From Nitrospira sp. (GTDB taxonomy: Bacteria > Nitrospirota > Nitrospiria > Nitrospirales > Nitrospiraceae): a DNA stretch of 11,708 nt. Both the position numbers and the translations under genes were made by a program. Numbering within the stretch: the first letter of the stretch is position 1; each line of letters opens with the position of its first letter. The notes under the pieces were generated by a model. That model did no database searches and was not told the DNA's origin. It worked only from the letters and a program-made list of their open reading frames with translations. Below are positions 1 through 6,574 of the stretch, piece after piece. The DNA is taken from assembly GCA_025935475.1 (NCBI GenBank), contig JAICVE010000053.1, forward strand, positions 1 to 11,708. The letters run 5' to 3'.

Positions 1-128
1 CTCGCATTCATCTCCCTGAGAAACTCGGTTTCCTTTGCTATTTAAGGGAAAGAGCCTCTATCTGTATAGCGCTGTCTAGCACACAGGAAGCAGCATCCTT
101 GCCGTCTAGAGAGTCACTGGTATCTGAA

Positions 129-290
129 CTATGCCGCCAATCTTCTCCAAAACGATGCAATCACCGGCTGATACTCGGTCTGGCCGCATTGCGGACACTC
201 CAGAACGATCGCCTGTTCATCGTGATTGTCTTCCATCTTTCGGGTGACGGGCCGTTCAATCATGAGGGTGTGGCATTGCTCACACAGCAT
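129..290 (-). CDS. small four-cysteine zinc-ribbon-like protein (53 aa)
   Basis: This short gene encodes 53 residues. Two CxxC pairs, Cys3/Cys6 near the start and Cys32/Cys35 (CPQCG) later, are what a single zinc ribbon needs, so a zinc-binding fold is likely. The middle (about 12-28) is charged, and the tail ends in a Trp-Arg-Arg stretch. No catalytic motif, signal peptide or membrane segment is visible. The start is well fixed: GGAGG sits 5 nt before the ATG. The gene lies 63 nt downstream of the YHS-domain gene on the same strand, so the two are probably co-transcribed. The exact role is unknown; proteins of this size and pattern often bind nucleic acids or serve in metal handling, but nothing here decides between these. 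The fold call is fairly secure and the function is open. Confidence 0.75.
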   Translation of the reverse strand: MLCEQCHTLMIERPVTRKMEDNHDEQAIVLECPQCGQTEYQPVIASFWRRLAA

Positions 291-353
291 GGCTCCCTCC
301 CTACTGATAAGGATTTCAACCGAAAAAGGATCACTCCCGGGCGTCTGTCGGTC

Positions 354-521
354 CTAGGCCGCTTTCACGTCACGTTCAGGACTCTGTTCAAACTGCTCTT
401 GGCACTCGACTCTACAGAAGTAAAACGTGTTGGCCTGATAGGCAGTTGTTGCGGCGGCATATTGGGGGTTGATTTCCATTCCGCAGACGGGATCACGCAC
501 GGAAGAAGGTTGGCGTTCCAT
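354..521 (-). CDS. YHS-domain small protein (55 aa)
   Basis: The 55-residue product is almost entirely a YHS domain. It begins with the typical Asp-Pro-Val-Cys-Gly-Met block (residues 10-15). The aromatic-Cys-x3-Cys block follows at 33-40 (FYFC, then Cys40), and the usual Phe and Pro lie downstream (Phe44, Pro48). YHS domains are small cysteine-containing modules found alone or fused to heavy-metal ATPases and other metal or redox proteins, and are thought to bind metal ions. Here the domain stands alone, with a short N-terminal lead and no membrane helix. The start is well supported: GAGGAGGG lies 6 nt before the ATG. The neighbour 63 nt downstream encodes a zinc ribbon, so this looks like a pair of metal-binding microproteins. 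The metal and the partner are not known. Confidence 0.88.
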   Translation of the reverse strand: MERQPSSVRDPVCGMEINPQYAAATTAYQANTFYFCRVECQEQFEQSPERDVKAA

Positions 522-698
522 GAAGCACCCTCCTCGAGATTGTGCTCTTCAATTTTAAGCGTTCAGCACGATAGGCACGCCTAGCACATCCCCTTGTTAT
601 GCTAACCAGCGTGTGAGTTCGTTTATATGGTTAAAACCGGGCCACGGCGTGTTGCGGTCTTGGACGATCAAGAGAAGTCCCGGAACCAGGAGGAAGCG

Positions 699-833
699 TT
701 ATCGGTCCAAGAATATCGCAGGTTCAAACTGTGTCTCCGGCATCGCCATCGTCAAGAACAACCAATAGACAATAACCGCTAGGGTGACCAGAATACAGAA
801 CACCATCATCGCGGAAACATGCATCCGGCTCAT
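699..833 (-). CDS. single-helix small membrane protein, paralogue 2 (44 aa)
   Basis: The reading frame is open upstream to a Met codon at 938, but the start at 833 (44 aa) is preferred because it lines up with the paralogue encoded just upstream at 925-1068. One hydrophobic helix spans about residues 8-31, followed by a short polar tail. Shared positions with the neighbour include Arg-Met near the start, AVIxYW at residues 19-24, Leu27, Met29, Met31 and Glu37-Pro38. The Shine-Dalgarno sequence is poor, so the exact start is uncertain; the Met codon at 920 is an alternative, and it would add 29 mostly polar residues. Likely location is the inner membrane. Function is unknown; small single-helix subunits of respiratory complexes have this general form, but no specific match is claimed. 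Confidence 0.62.
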   Translation of the reverse strand: MSRMHVSAMMVFCILVTLAVIVYWLFLTMAMPETQFEPAIFLDR

Positions 834-924
834 GACGTCTGCGCTCTGTTCAGCGAAGCAGTCGTTGTCGTGAGCGCTGGCGGAATCCAATCGCCGATGT
901 AAGGCCAACGAGTTACGCATATAG

Positions 925-1068
925 CTAGCCGTGAGCAATAAACGGTATGGGCTGAGGCTCTACGTCTTGGGATGTCATGGTCATGAACAAAGTCACCCAA
1001 TAGAAGATGACTGCGGTGGTCAAGGCGTACAGCACCGTCATGATCCAGAGTTGCATCCTGTACGTCAT
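925..1068 (-). CDS. single-helix small membrane protein, paralogue 1 (47 aa)
   Basis: A 47-residue protein with one predicted transmembrane helix (about residues 8-31), a short basic N-terminus (Arg4) and an acidic, proline-containing tail (Glu37-Pro38-Gln-Pro). This charge pattern suggests the N-terminus faces the cytoplasm. The start is strong: GGAGGT lies 7 nt before the ATG. The next gene downstream, 91 nt away, encodes a related 44-residue protein with the same AVIxYW motif and the same Glu-Pro in the tail, so the two look like products of a tandem duplication. The gene is divergent from the GH13 gene at 1279. I do not recognise the family. It might be an accessory subunit of a membrane complex, but that is only a guess from size and shape. 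Confidence 0.75.
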   Translation of the reverse strand: MTYRMQLWIMTVLYALTTAVIFYWVTLFMTMTSQDVEPQPIPFIAHG

Positions 1069-1278
1069 GTCAGCAACCTCCGAGCGAGAGTGGTCGTTCT
1101 TAATTAAGAGCCTCTAGGCAATACTTGAATCATGGTACCTAGAATCAGGTAGCTCGTGGCCTAGGTCCTTGCCTAGGGTGGGAAGTACGTAGAGAAACCG
1201 GGAAGGAGGGAAGGAGCATGTGAGGGTTTTATGCCTGCTTGAGTTCTGAGATGCCGTGCGTTACTGTCCACACCTGCA
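1069..1278. promoter_or_regulatory. divergent intergenic region with palindromes and a strong SD followed by ATG-TGA
   Basis: This 210-bp spacer separates a minus-strand small membrane gene from the plus-strand GH13 gene, so it should hold promoters for both. Visible elements are a perfect 12-bp palindrome TCTTAATTAAGA (1098-1109), two imperfect direct repeats GAATCATGGTA / GAATCAGGTA (1127-1137 and 1142-1151), and two CCTAGG palindromes (1160-1165 and 1172-1177) with a 6-nt gap. There is also a purine-rich run at 1201-1216. These could be operator sites or, for the CCTAGG pair, a small hairpin. No convincing sigma-70 -35/-10 pair was found by eye on either strand, so the promoters are inferred only from gene orientation. 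Confidence 0.4.
1201..1223 (+). promoter_or_regulatory. strong Shine-Dalgarno directly followed by ATG-TGA
   Basis: GGAGGG at 1205-1210 lies 7 nt before an ATG at 1218, which is the spacing of an efficient ribosome-binding site. The next codon is TGA, giving a start-stop pair. A GTG at 1220 in another frame would give a 9-codon leader ending at 1249. The GH13 start used here (1279) has no clear Shine-Dalgarno of its own. The site may load ribosomes that then re-initiate downstream, may be a leader control element, or may mark a lost or misread start. Confidence 0.4.
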
Positions 1279-2928
1279 ATGTGTGCTGCGTCTCGCTCTC
1301 TACACCCGCCCTGGTGGCAATCTGCCGTCTTCTATCAAATCTACCCCTGGAGTTTTCAAGACTCCGATAACGACGGCATCGGCGACCTCCGCGGCATCCG
1401 ATCCAGGCTAAAGTATCTCCGAGGGGCACAGCACTCGCTCGGAGTGGATGCGATTTGGCTCTCTCCCATCTATCCATCGCCCATGCATGACTTCGGCTAT
1501 GACGTGAGCGATTACGTCAATATTGACGCCCGGTTTGGCACGCTCAAGGATTTTGAGGACCTCCTCGAGGAGGCCCACCGTCTCGGGCTCCGCGTGATCA
1601 TGGACCTTGTCCTGAACCACACGTCCGATCAGCACGAATGGTTTCGCGACTCACGTGCCTCGCGCCTGTCGACAAAGCGCAACTGGTACTGTTGGGCCGA
1701 TGGGAAGTCGTGTGGGCGACGACCAAGCAACTGGAATGCTCGATTCGGCGGCCCCTCCTGGACGTGGGATCCAGAAGCCCGGCAGTATTACCTGCATTCA
1801 TTTTTAAAGGAACAGCCGGACCTGAACTGGGAAGAACCCTCCGTTCGGGCCGCGATGTGGGATGTCGTTCGATTCTGGCTCGATCGGGGGGTCGACGGTT
1901 TTCGTCTTGACGCGATCAATTGGCTGGGAAAGGACACGCGATGGCCGAACAATCCATTTCGACTCGGTCTGCGCGGTTATACCAGGCAGCACCATCTGTA
2001 TGACCGCGATCAGGCTCTCGCACATGACAGTATGCGGGAGCTGCGGCAAGTCATTTCGGCGTATCCTGACGCCGTCTTGATCGGCGAGGCCGCTGCCGAT
2101 ACGCCAGGCGGCCCCGCCTCGTTTTATGGAAAGGGAGACGATGAACTGCAGCTGGTGTTCGATTTTCGCCTGATGAAGTCGCCATGGTGCGCGAAGAGCT
2201 TCCGTCTGTTCCTGTCACAACATGTCCCGTCCATCCCACAGGGAGGTTGGCCGACGATCGTGATGAGCAATCATGACCAACCACGTCATATCGACCGGTA
2301 TGGCACTGGAGGTGATGCCGAGGCTCGGGCCAGAGTTGCCGCGCTTCTGTTGCTCACGATGCCAGGAACCCCCTTCCTGTATTATGGCGAAGAAGTCGGA
2401 ATGCGAAACGGAAAGTTACGCTATCGGGATTTACGTGATCCTTATACCAAGCGCTTCTGGCCTTTTCGTCCTGGACGGGACCCAGCGCGCACGCCGATGC
2501 AGTGGGACGCTTCCGTCCACGCAGGGTTCACGACTCACCGGCCCTGGCTTCCCCTGCCGCCAGATTCTTCACAGCGCAATGTGGAGACAGAGGCTGCCGA
2601 TCCGCGGTCGCTCTGGTCATTGTATCGACGACTGCTCGCGCTTCGCCGAATGTCCCCCGCATTGAGTCGAGGAGACTACCATGTGATCGAAGAAGGTCCT
2701 TGTGATTGCGTGCTCTACGAACGCGAGGCGCGCACCAAGACGGGAACAGTCGAGCGGATGCTGGTCGCGGTGAATTTTTCACAACGGCCCTGTGAATTCG
2801 CCCTGCCTTCCGGCTCCTCACAGGGCCTGGTCCTGGCGTCTACCACCGCTGACGCGGCCACGTCCACATGGGATCCTGCCCGAATACGACTCGGTCCTGA
2901 CGAAGGTCAGCTTGTCCGTCTTGATTAA
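1279..2928 (+). CDS. GH13 alpha-glucosidase-type glycoside hydrolase (549 aa)
   Basis: The product belongs to glycoside hydrolase family 13 and most resembles the alpha-glucosidase / oligo-1,6-glucosidase branch. It should cleave or transfer alpha-linked glucose. The four GH13 regions are present: DLVLNH at 109-114, GFRLDA with nucleophile Asp211, GEA with acid/base Glu270, and SNHD with Asp333. The motif GRDPARTPMQWD (399-410) is typical of alpha-glucosidases, and a C-terminal beta domain follows. There is no signal peptide, so it is probably cytoplasmic. About four extra residues appear in the loop before LGVDAIW (around 48-53). The start at 1279 is uncertain because it lacks a Shine-Dalgarno and the frame is open only back to 1243. 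It is not trehalose synthase: the nucleophile region has Leu-Asp-Ala-Ile-Asn-Trp and a following Asn-Asn-Pro, as in alpha-glucosidases. It converges on glgB and shares its stop region. Substrate is not determined. Confidence 0.88.
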   Translation: MCAASRSLHPPWWQSAVFYQIYPWSFQDSDNDGIGDLRGIRSRLKYLRGAQHSLGVDAIWLSPIYPSPMHDFGYDVSDYVNIDARFGTLKDFEDLLEEAHRLGLRVIMDLVLNHTSDQHEWFRDSRASRLSTKRNWYCWADGKSCGRRPSNWNARFGGPSWTWDPEARQYYLHSFLKEQPDLNWEEPSVRAAMWDVVRFWLDRGVDGFRLDAINWLGKDTRWPNNPFRLGLRGYTRQHHLYDRDQALAHDSMRELRQVISAYPDAVLIGEAAADTPGGPASFYGKGDDELQLVFDFRLMKSPWCAKSFRLFLSQHVPSIPQGGWPTIVMSNHDQPRHIDRYGTGGDAEARARVAALLLLTMPGTPFLYYGEEVGMRNGKLRYRDLRDPYTKRFWPFRPGRDPARTPMQWDASVHAGFTTHRPWLPLPPDSSQRNVETEAADPRSLWSLYRRLLALRRMSPALSRGDYHVIEEGPCDCVLYEREARTKTGTVERMLVAVNFSQRPCEFALPSGSSQGLVLASTTADAATSTWDPARIRLGPDEGQLVRLD

Positions 2929-4865
2929 CGAACGCCGCCGTGCTTGAAAAACAGCGCGGACAGTGGCGGGAGCGATAACGTCAAGGAGTGACTTCTCCCG
3001 TGCAGCGGCACCGGCACGGCATCGACCCCGCCAAGATTTCCCCAACCACTCCCGCCATAGAGAGTGGCGTCGCTGTTGAGCACTTCCTGCCAGAATCCCC
3101 CGCGCGGAATCCCCACGCGATAATTCGGCCGTGGCACCGGCGTGAAATTACAGATGACGAACAGCAGCTCATCGCTTGATGCACCCTTGCGCATCAAGCT
3201 AATGACGCCCGATTCCGCATCGTTGCAATCGATCCATTCAAATCCCGAGGGATCGGTGTCACGTTCGTGGAGCGCCCGCTCGGCACGATATAACCGGTTC
3301 AAATCTGCGACCCATCGCTGCAACGCGCTATGCAGCGGCTGGCCAAGGAGATGCCATTCCAAGCTGGCGTCGTGCGCCCATTCGCTCCATTGTCCGATCT
3401 CGCCCCCCATAAAGAGGAGTTTTTTCGCCGCCTGTGCGTACATGTAGCCGTACAACAGGCGTAGGTTGGCGAACTGTTGCCACTGGTCTCCGGGCATCCT
3501 CCCAAGCAAAGAGCCTTTGCCATACACGACTTCGTCATGCGAGAGAGGCAGGATAAAGTTCTCGTGAAACGCGTACAGCATGCGAAACGTCAGCTTATTG
3601 TGGTGATATTTACGGAAGAACGGATCCTGGCTCATGTACGAGAGCGTGTCGTGCATCCAGCCCATGTCCCATTTCAAACCGAAGCCCAGTCCTCCGAGAT
3701 AGGTCGGCTTGGACACCATCGGCCAAGCCGTCGACTCCTCCGCAATCGTCTGCACATCGGGATGGCTCCGATAGACCTCTTCGTTGAATCGACGCAAAAA
3801 GGAAATCGCTTCGATATTTTCTCTTCCCCCATATTGGTTGGGAATCCATTCCCCCTCTTTTCGAGAATAATCCAGATAGAGCATGGAGGCGACCGCATCC
3901 ACACGTAATCCATCAGCATGGTATTTTTCCAACCAGAACAATGCGCTGCTAATCAGAAAACTTCTCACCTCGTTGCGGCCATAATTGAAAATGTAGGTAC
4001 TCCAGTCAGGATGGAAGCCTTGGCGAGGATCGGCATGCTCAAAAAGATGCGTGCCATCAAAGAAACTGAGACCGTGGCCATCGGTCGGAAAATGAGAGGG
4101 TACCCAGTCCAGGATGACTCCTATGTCGTGTCGATGGAGCGCATCGACGAGATACATGAAATCTTGTGGGGTTCCAAAATTGCCAGTCGGCGCGAAGTAT
4201 CCGGTGGTTTGGTACCCCCATGAGCCGAAAAACGGGTGATCCATGATCGGCAAGAACTCTACATGGGTAAACCCCATCTCCTTGAGATATCCCGGCAACG
4301 ACTCAGCAAGTTCGCGGTAGCTCAACGAACGGTTTCCCTCCTCAGGAACCCTTCTCCACGATCCGACATGCATCTCATAGATGGTCATTGGAGCATTCAA
4401 CGCATTCCGCTTATGCCGGTGTTCCATCCAGGCGTGATCCTGCCACGTGTACTCAAGGTCCCAGACGATCGACGCAGTCTTGGGAGGAATTTCGTTAAAG
4501 AAGGCGAAGGGATCGGTCTTATCGACCTCATAGTCGCCGCTTCGTGTTCGGATATGAAACTTGTAGAGCGTGCCTCTACCGACACCTGAGACAAATCCTT
4601 CCCAAATTCCGGATTCGGTGACCGGCGACAGGGTGTGGGTTCCCTTCCGCCAATCGTTGAAGGCACCGATGACCGAGACCTCTCCCGCATTGGGCGCCCA
4701 AACGGCAAAATAGGTTCCGGTGACGCCATTCTGCTCCAACGGATGTGCGCCGAGTTTTTCGAAGAGATGAAAGTGCGTCCCTTCATTAAAGAGATACAAA
4801 TCATCCTTGCTGAACAACGACACCTGTGTGTCAGGCATATTTGAAGTAAAGTGGACTTTCGCCAT
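2925..4865 (-). CDS. glgB: 1,4-alpha-glucan branching enzyme GlgB (646 aa)
   Basis: GlgB cuts alpha-1,4-glucan chains and rejoins them through alpha-1,6 bonds, making branched glycogen-like polymer in the cytoplasm. A carbohydrate-binding CBM48 domain lies at about 30-125 (WAPNA, FNDW), followed by the GH13 barrel. Catalytic residues visible are nucleophile Asp323 (RVDAVASM), acid/base Glu376 (AEES) and Asp444 (LSHDEV). The branching-enzyme stretch EGEWIPN-GGREN follows the nucleophile, and the beta domain with NFTPVPR is at the C-terminus. At 646 residues it is shorter than the roughly 730-residue E. coli enzyme, fitting the form without the extra N-terminal domain. The start at 4865 has AAGGAG close upstream. 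It is the last gene of the operon, 54 nt after the maltokinase gene, where it would branch chains made by GlgE. Its stop overlaps the convergent GH13 stop. Confidence 0.97.
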   Translation of the reverse strand: MAKVHFTSNMPDTQVSLFSKDDLYLFNEGTHFHLFEKLGAHPLEQNGVTGTYFAVWAPNAGEVSVIGAFNDWRKGTHTLSPVTESGIWEGFVSGVGRGTLYKFHIRTRSGDYEVDKTDPFAFFNEIPPKTASIVWDLEYTWQDHAWMEHRHKRNALNAPMTIYEMHVGSWRRVPEEGNRSLSYRELAESLPGYLKEMGFTHVEFLPIMDHPFFGSWGYQTTGYFAPTGNFGTPQDFMYLVDALHRHDIGVILDWVPSHFPTDGHGLSFFDGTHLFEHADPRQGFHPDWSTYIFNYGRNEVRSFLISSALFWLEKYHADGLRVDAVASMLYLDYSRKEGEWIPNQYGGRENIEAISFLRRFNEEVYRSHPDVQTIAEESTAWPMVSKPTYLGGLGFGLKWDMGWMHDTLSYMSQDPFFRKYHHNKLTFRMLYAFHENFILPLSHDEVVYGKGSLLGRMPGDQWQQFANLRLLYGYMYAQAAKKLLFMGGEIGQWSEWAHDASLEWHLLGQPLHSALQRWVADLNRLYRAERALHERDTDPSGFEWIDCNDAESGVISLMRKGASSDELLFVICNFTPVPRPNYRVGIPRGGFWQEVLNSDATLYGGSGWGNLGGVDAVPVPLHGRSHSLTLSLPPLSALFFKHGGVR

Positions 4866-4919
4866 TGGTCACTCCTTAGGAGACTCCGTACTGTTCAAGA
4901 AGCCGCGGCTCCCTTCTCC

Positions 4920-6548
4920 TCACGCCGCAGGCTGTGCATGTTCCAAAATCGCCACGAGACCATGCAATGGAATGTCACTCCAATCTGGTCGATTATTCAG
5001 TTCATATCGCAATTCATAGAACGCCTTCTCCGCGAGATACAGGTCCATCAATCTCTCCACATCGTCTCGGCTCGGAGGCCAAAATCTGGATCCCGTTGCC
5101 GTCCTAAGATAGCCTTTCACAAAGCCGACACTCATCCAGCTGGACCAATATGATGCCCAGCGGGAAGCTTCGAGCCCTTGTTGTTTCAAAAATGCGAAGG
5201 GAACGTAGTGAAACGATCGAATCATTCCAGCGATGTCCAGCACAGCCGGATGCTTCATCCGACGCTCTCCCAATGCACGAGCCGGCTCTCCCTCAAAATC
5301 AATGATCATGAAATCGGCTGCCGTGCACAATACTTGTCCGAGGTGATAATCGCCATGGCAACGAATGCGCGATACCGACGTCGCGACGGTCTCGAAGGCC
5401 GCAATGATCCGTTCAAGGGCAGGTCTGAATTCGAGTAACCGCTGAGCCTGTTCCTGCCCTTCCCTCGAGAGGAACTGTCTGCGCTCCTTGAGGAGCCGCA
5501 GGGTCTCTTCACTGCCATGCTCGACTGCCGCACGTTGATTTTGCTTGTATTGAGCCGTAAGGGGTTCCGGAGCAAAAGCAGGATCGTCCGCGACTTGGCT
5601 CAGTGCATCGTGTAGTTGGGCGGTTCGTTGCCCTAACCGTTCCGCCCATTCCAAATCGCCGCCGAGGAGGCGATGGGCGAGCGGTGCATACGGCTCTCGT
5701 GCCGAGTCGAGTGGCCGAGAGGCAGGCTCAGCCGGCGGTTCACTTCTCACCGGCTCCAAGTCGACTCGAACGAAAAACTCCTTCACGGCTTCAAGGCTGT
5801 ATTGCCAGGCGTTGCCGTCGTTAGCCACAAACTGCTGCAGCACGCCAAGCGTCAGGAGGCGGCCGGAAGCGCCCTGGTACTCCAGCGCCCCGGCAAGCAA
5901 CGGGACATGAGAAAACCGCTGGCCGGTCAACGCCCGGCCCATCTCGAGATCCGGATTGATGCCCTCTTCGACGCGCCGATACAGTTTCAAGATGACATAG
6001 CCGTCATAGGCAACAGACGTGTTGCTCTGCTCTGATTTCATGACGACCGGTTCAGGCTTTACGCCCAAGGGCATCAGATCTCTGAAGGCGTTCGTCGATG
6101 AAGCCGCCATGCCTCCGTTGAGTCCGTTCCACCACGCGTCGTGGCGCATCGCGTTCAGAAGAGCAAGGGTGAAATCCCGATTCCAGAGGGCATCGTATAA
6201 CAGACCGTTTTCGGTCTTCGCCTCTCTCTGCAGCACAAAGGGAGCAATGATGGCTGGAGTCATTTCTCGCTGGATGCGCTCAGCTTCGTCCCCGAAGGCC
6301 GCCGTGACGGGCAGCGTGTACGTTTCAATCCCAGCCTCCTCGTACTCCACCCGGATCAACAACAGCATCGACAGTGAATCAGATGGGATGGCAATGCAAT
6401 CCACGAAGGCGACGTTCTGGATGCGCCGAGCTTTTCCTCCGAACCAGCGCCTGGCCTGAAGAATCTCCGGAAGGGCTCTCATCAAGTCCCCAGCCGTCTC
6501 TCCTTCAAAAAGACGCATCCAATCATGCGTAGCCGTCAACATGTTCAT
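4920..6548 (-). CDS. mak: stand-alone maltokinase (GlgE pathway, 542 aa)
   Basis: Maltokinase transfers phosphate from ATP to maltose, giving maltose-1-phosphate, the donor used by GlgE. The N-terminal cap carries the conserved ARRWFGGKAR motif (32-41). The kinase core has Lys188 (ILKLYRR), HGDYHLGQ at 398-405 with catalytic Asp400, and the metal-binding DFEGEP at 417-422; DIAGMIRSF (438-446) is also typical. In many bacteria this domain is fused behind trehalose synthase TreS; here it stands alone and no TreS is in the window. A Pro/Glu-rich linker lies at about 264-290. At 542 residues it is longer than the roughly 450-residue mycobacterial enzyme. The start follows glgE by 26 nt with GAGGGGAG just upstream; a second Met two codons later is possible. 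Maltose is the expected substrate, inferred from the family. Confidence 0.92.
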   Translation of the reverse strand: MNMLTATHDWMRLFEGETAGDLMRALPEILQARRWFGGKARRIQNVAFVDCIAIPSDSLSMLLLIRVEYEEAGIETYTLPVTAAFGDEAERIQREMTPAIIAPFVLQREAKTENGLLYDALWNRDFTLALLNAMRHDAWWNGLNGGMAASSTNAFRDLMPLGVKPEPVVMKSEQSNTSVAYDGYVILKLYRRVEEGINPDLEMGRALTGQRFSHVPLLAGALEYQGASGRLLTLGVLQQFVANDGNAWQYSLEAVKEFFVRVDLEPVRSEPPAEPASRPLDSAREPYAPLAHRLLGGDLEWAERLGQRTAQLHDALSQVADDPAFAPEPLTAQYKQNQRAAVEHGSEETLRLLKERRQFLSREGQEQAQRLLEFRPALERIIAAFETVATSVSRIRCHGDYHLGQVLCTAADFMIIDFEGEPARALGERRMKHPAVLDIAGMIRSFHYVPFAFLKQQGLEASRWASYWSSWMSVGFVKGYLRTATGSRFWPPSRDDVERLMDLYLAEKAFYELRYELNNRPDWSDIPLHGLVAILEHAQPAA

Positions 6549-6574
6549 GCTCCCCTCAGCATGCCTCGCTCCAC

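Noticed and set aside
1..17. Possible start of another minus-strand gene leaving the left edge (AGGGAG before ATG at 7 or 11)
   Set aside because: Only two to four codons are visible and the spacing is short, so a gene cannot be supported.
29..51. 8-bp inverted repeat with 7-nt loop (TTTCCTTT / AAGGGAAA)
   Set aside because: No T-run follows on either strand and the stem is AT-rich, so a terminator call is not justified.
99..584. 161-codon plus-strand open frame
   Set aside because: It runs antisense to the YHS and zinc-ribbon genes, which have clear family motifs and strong Shine-Dalgarno sites; its own product shows no recognisable domain.
522..698. Search for a promoter or terminator between the small membrane gene and the YHS gene
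   Set aside because: A TAAAAT-like box lies on the minus strand upstream of the YHS gene, but no acceptable -35 at proper spacing, and no clear terminator hairpin was found.
834..938. Longer N-terminus for the second small membrane protein (Met codon at 938 or 920)
   Set aside because: The extension overlaps the upstream paralogue or adds a polar stretch without a match; alignment with the paralogue supports the start at 833. Kept as uncertain because no start has a good SD.
1279..2928. GH13 gene as the missing trehalose synthase TreS
   Set aside because: The nucleophile region and the GRDPARTPMQWD motif fit alpha-glucosidases, and the region after the nucleophile lacks the TreS pattern.
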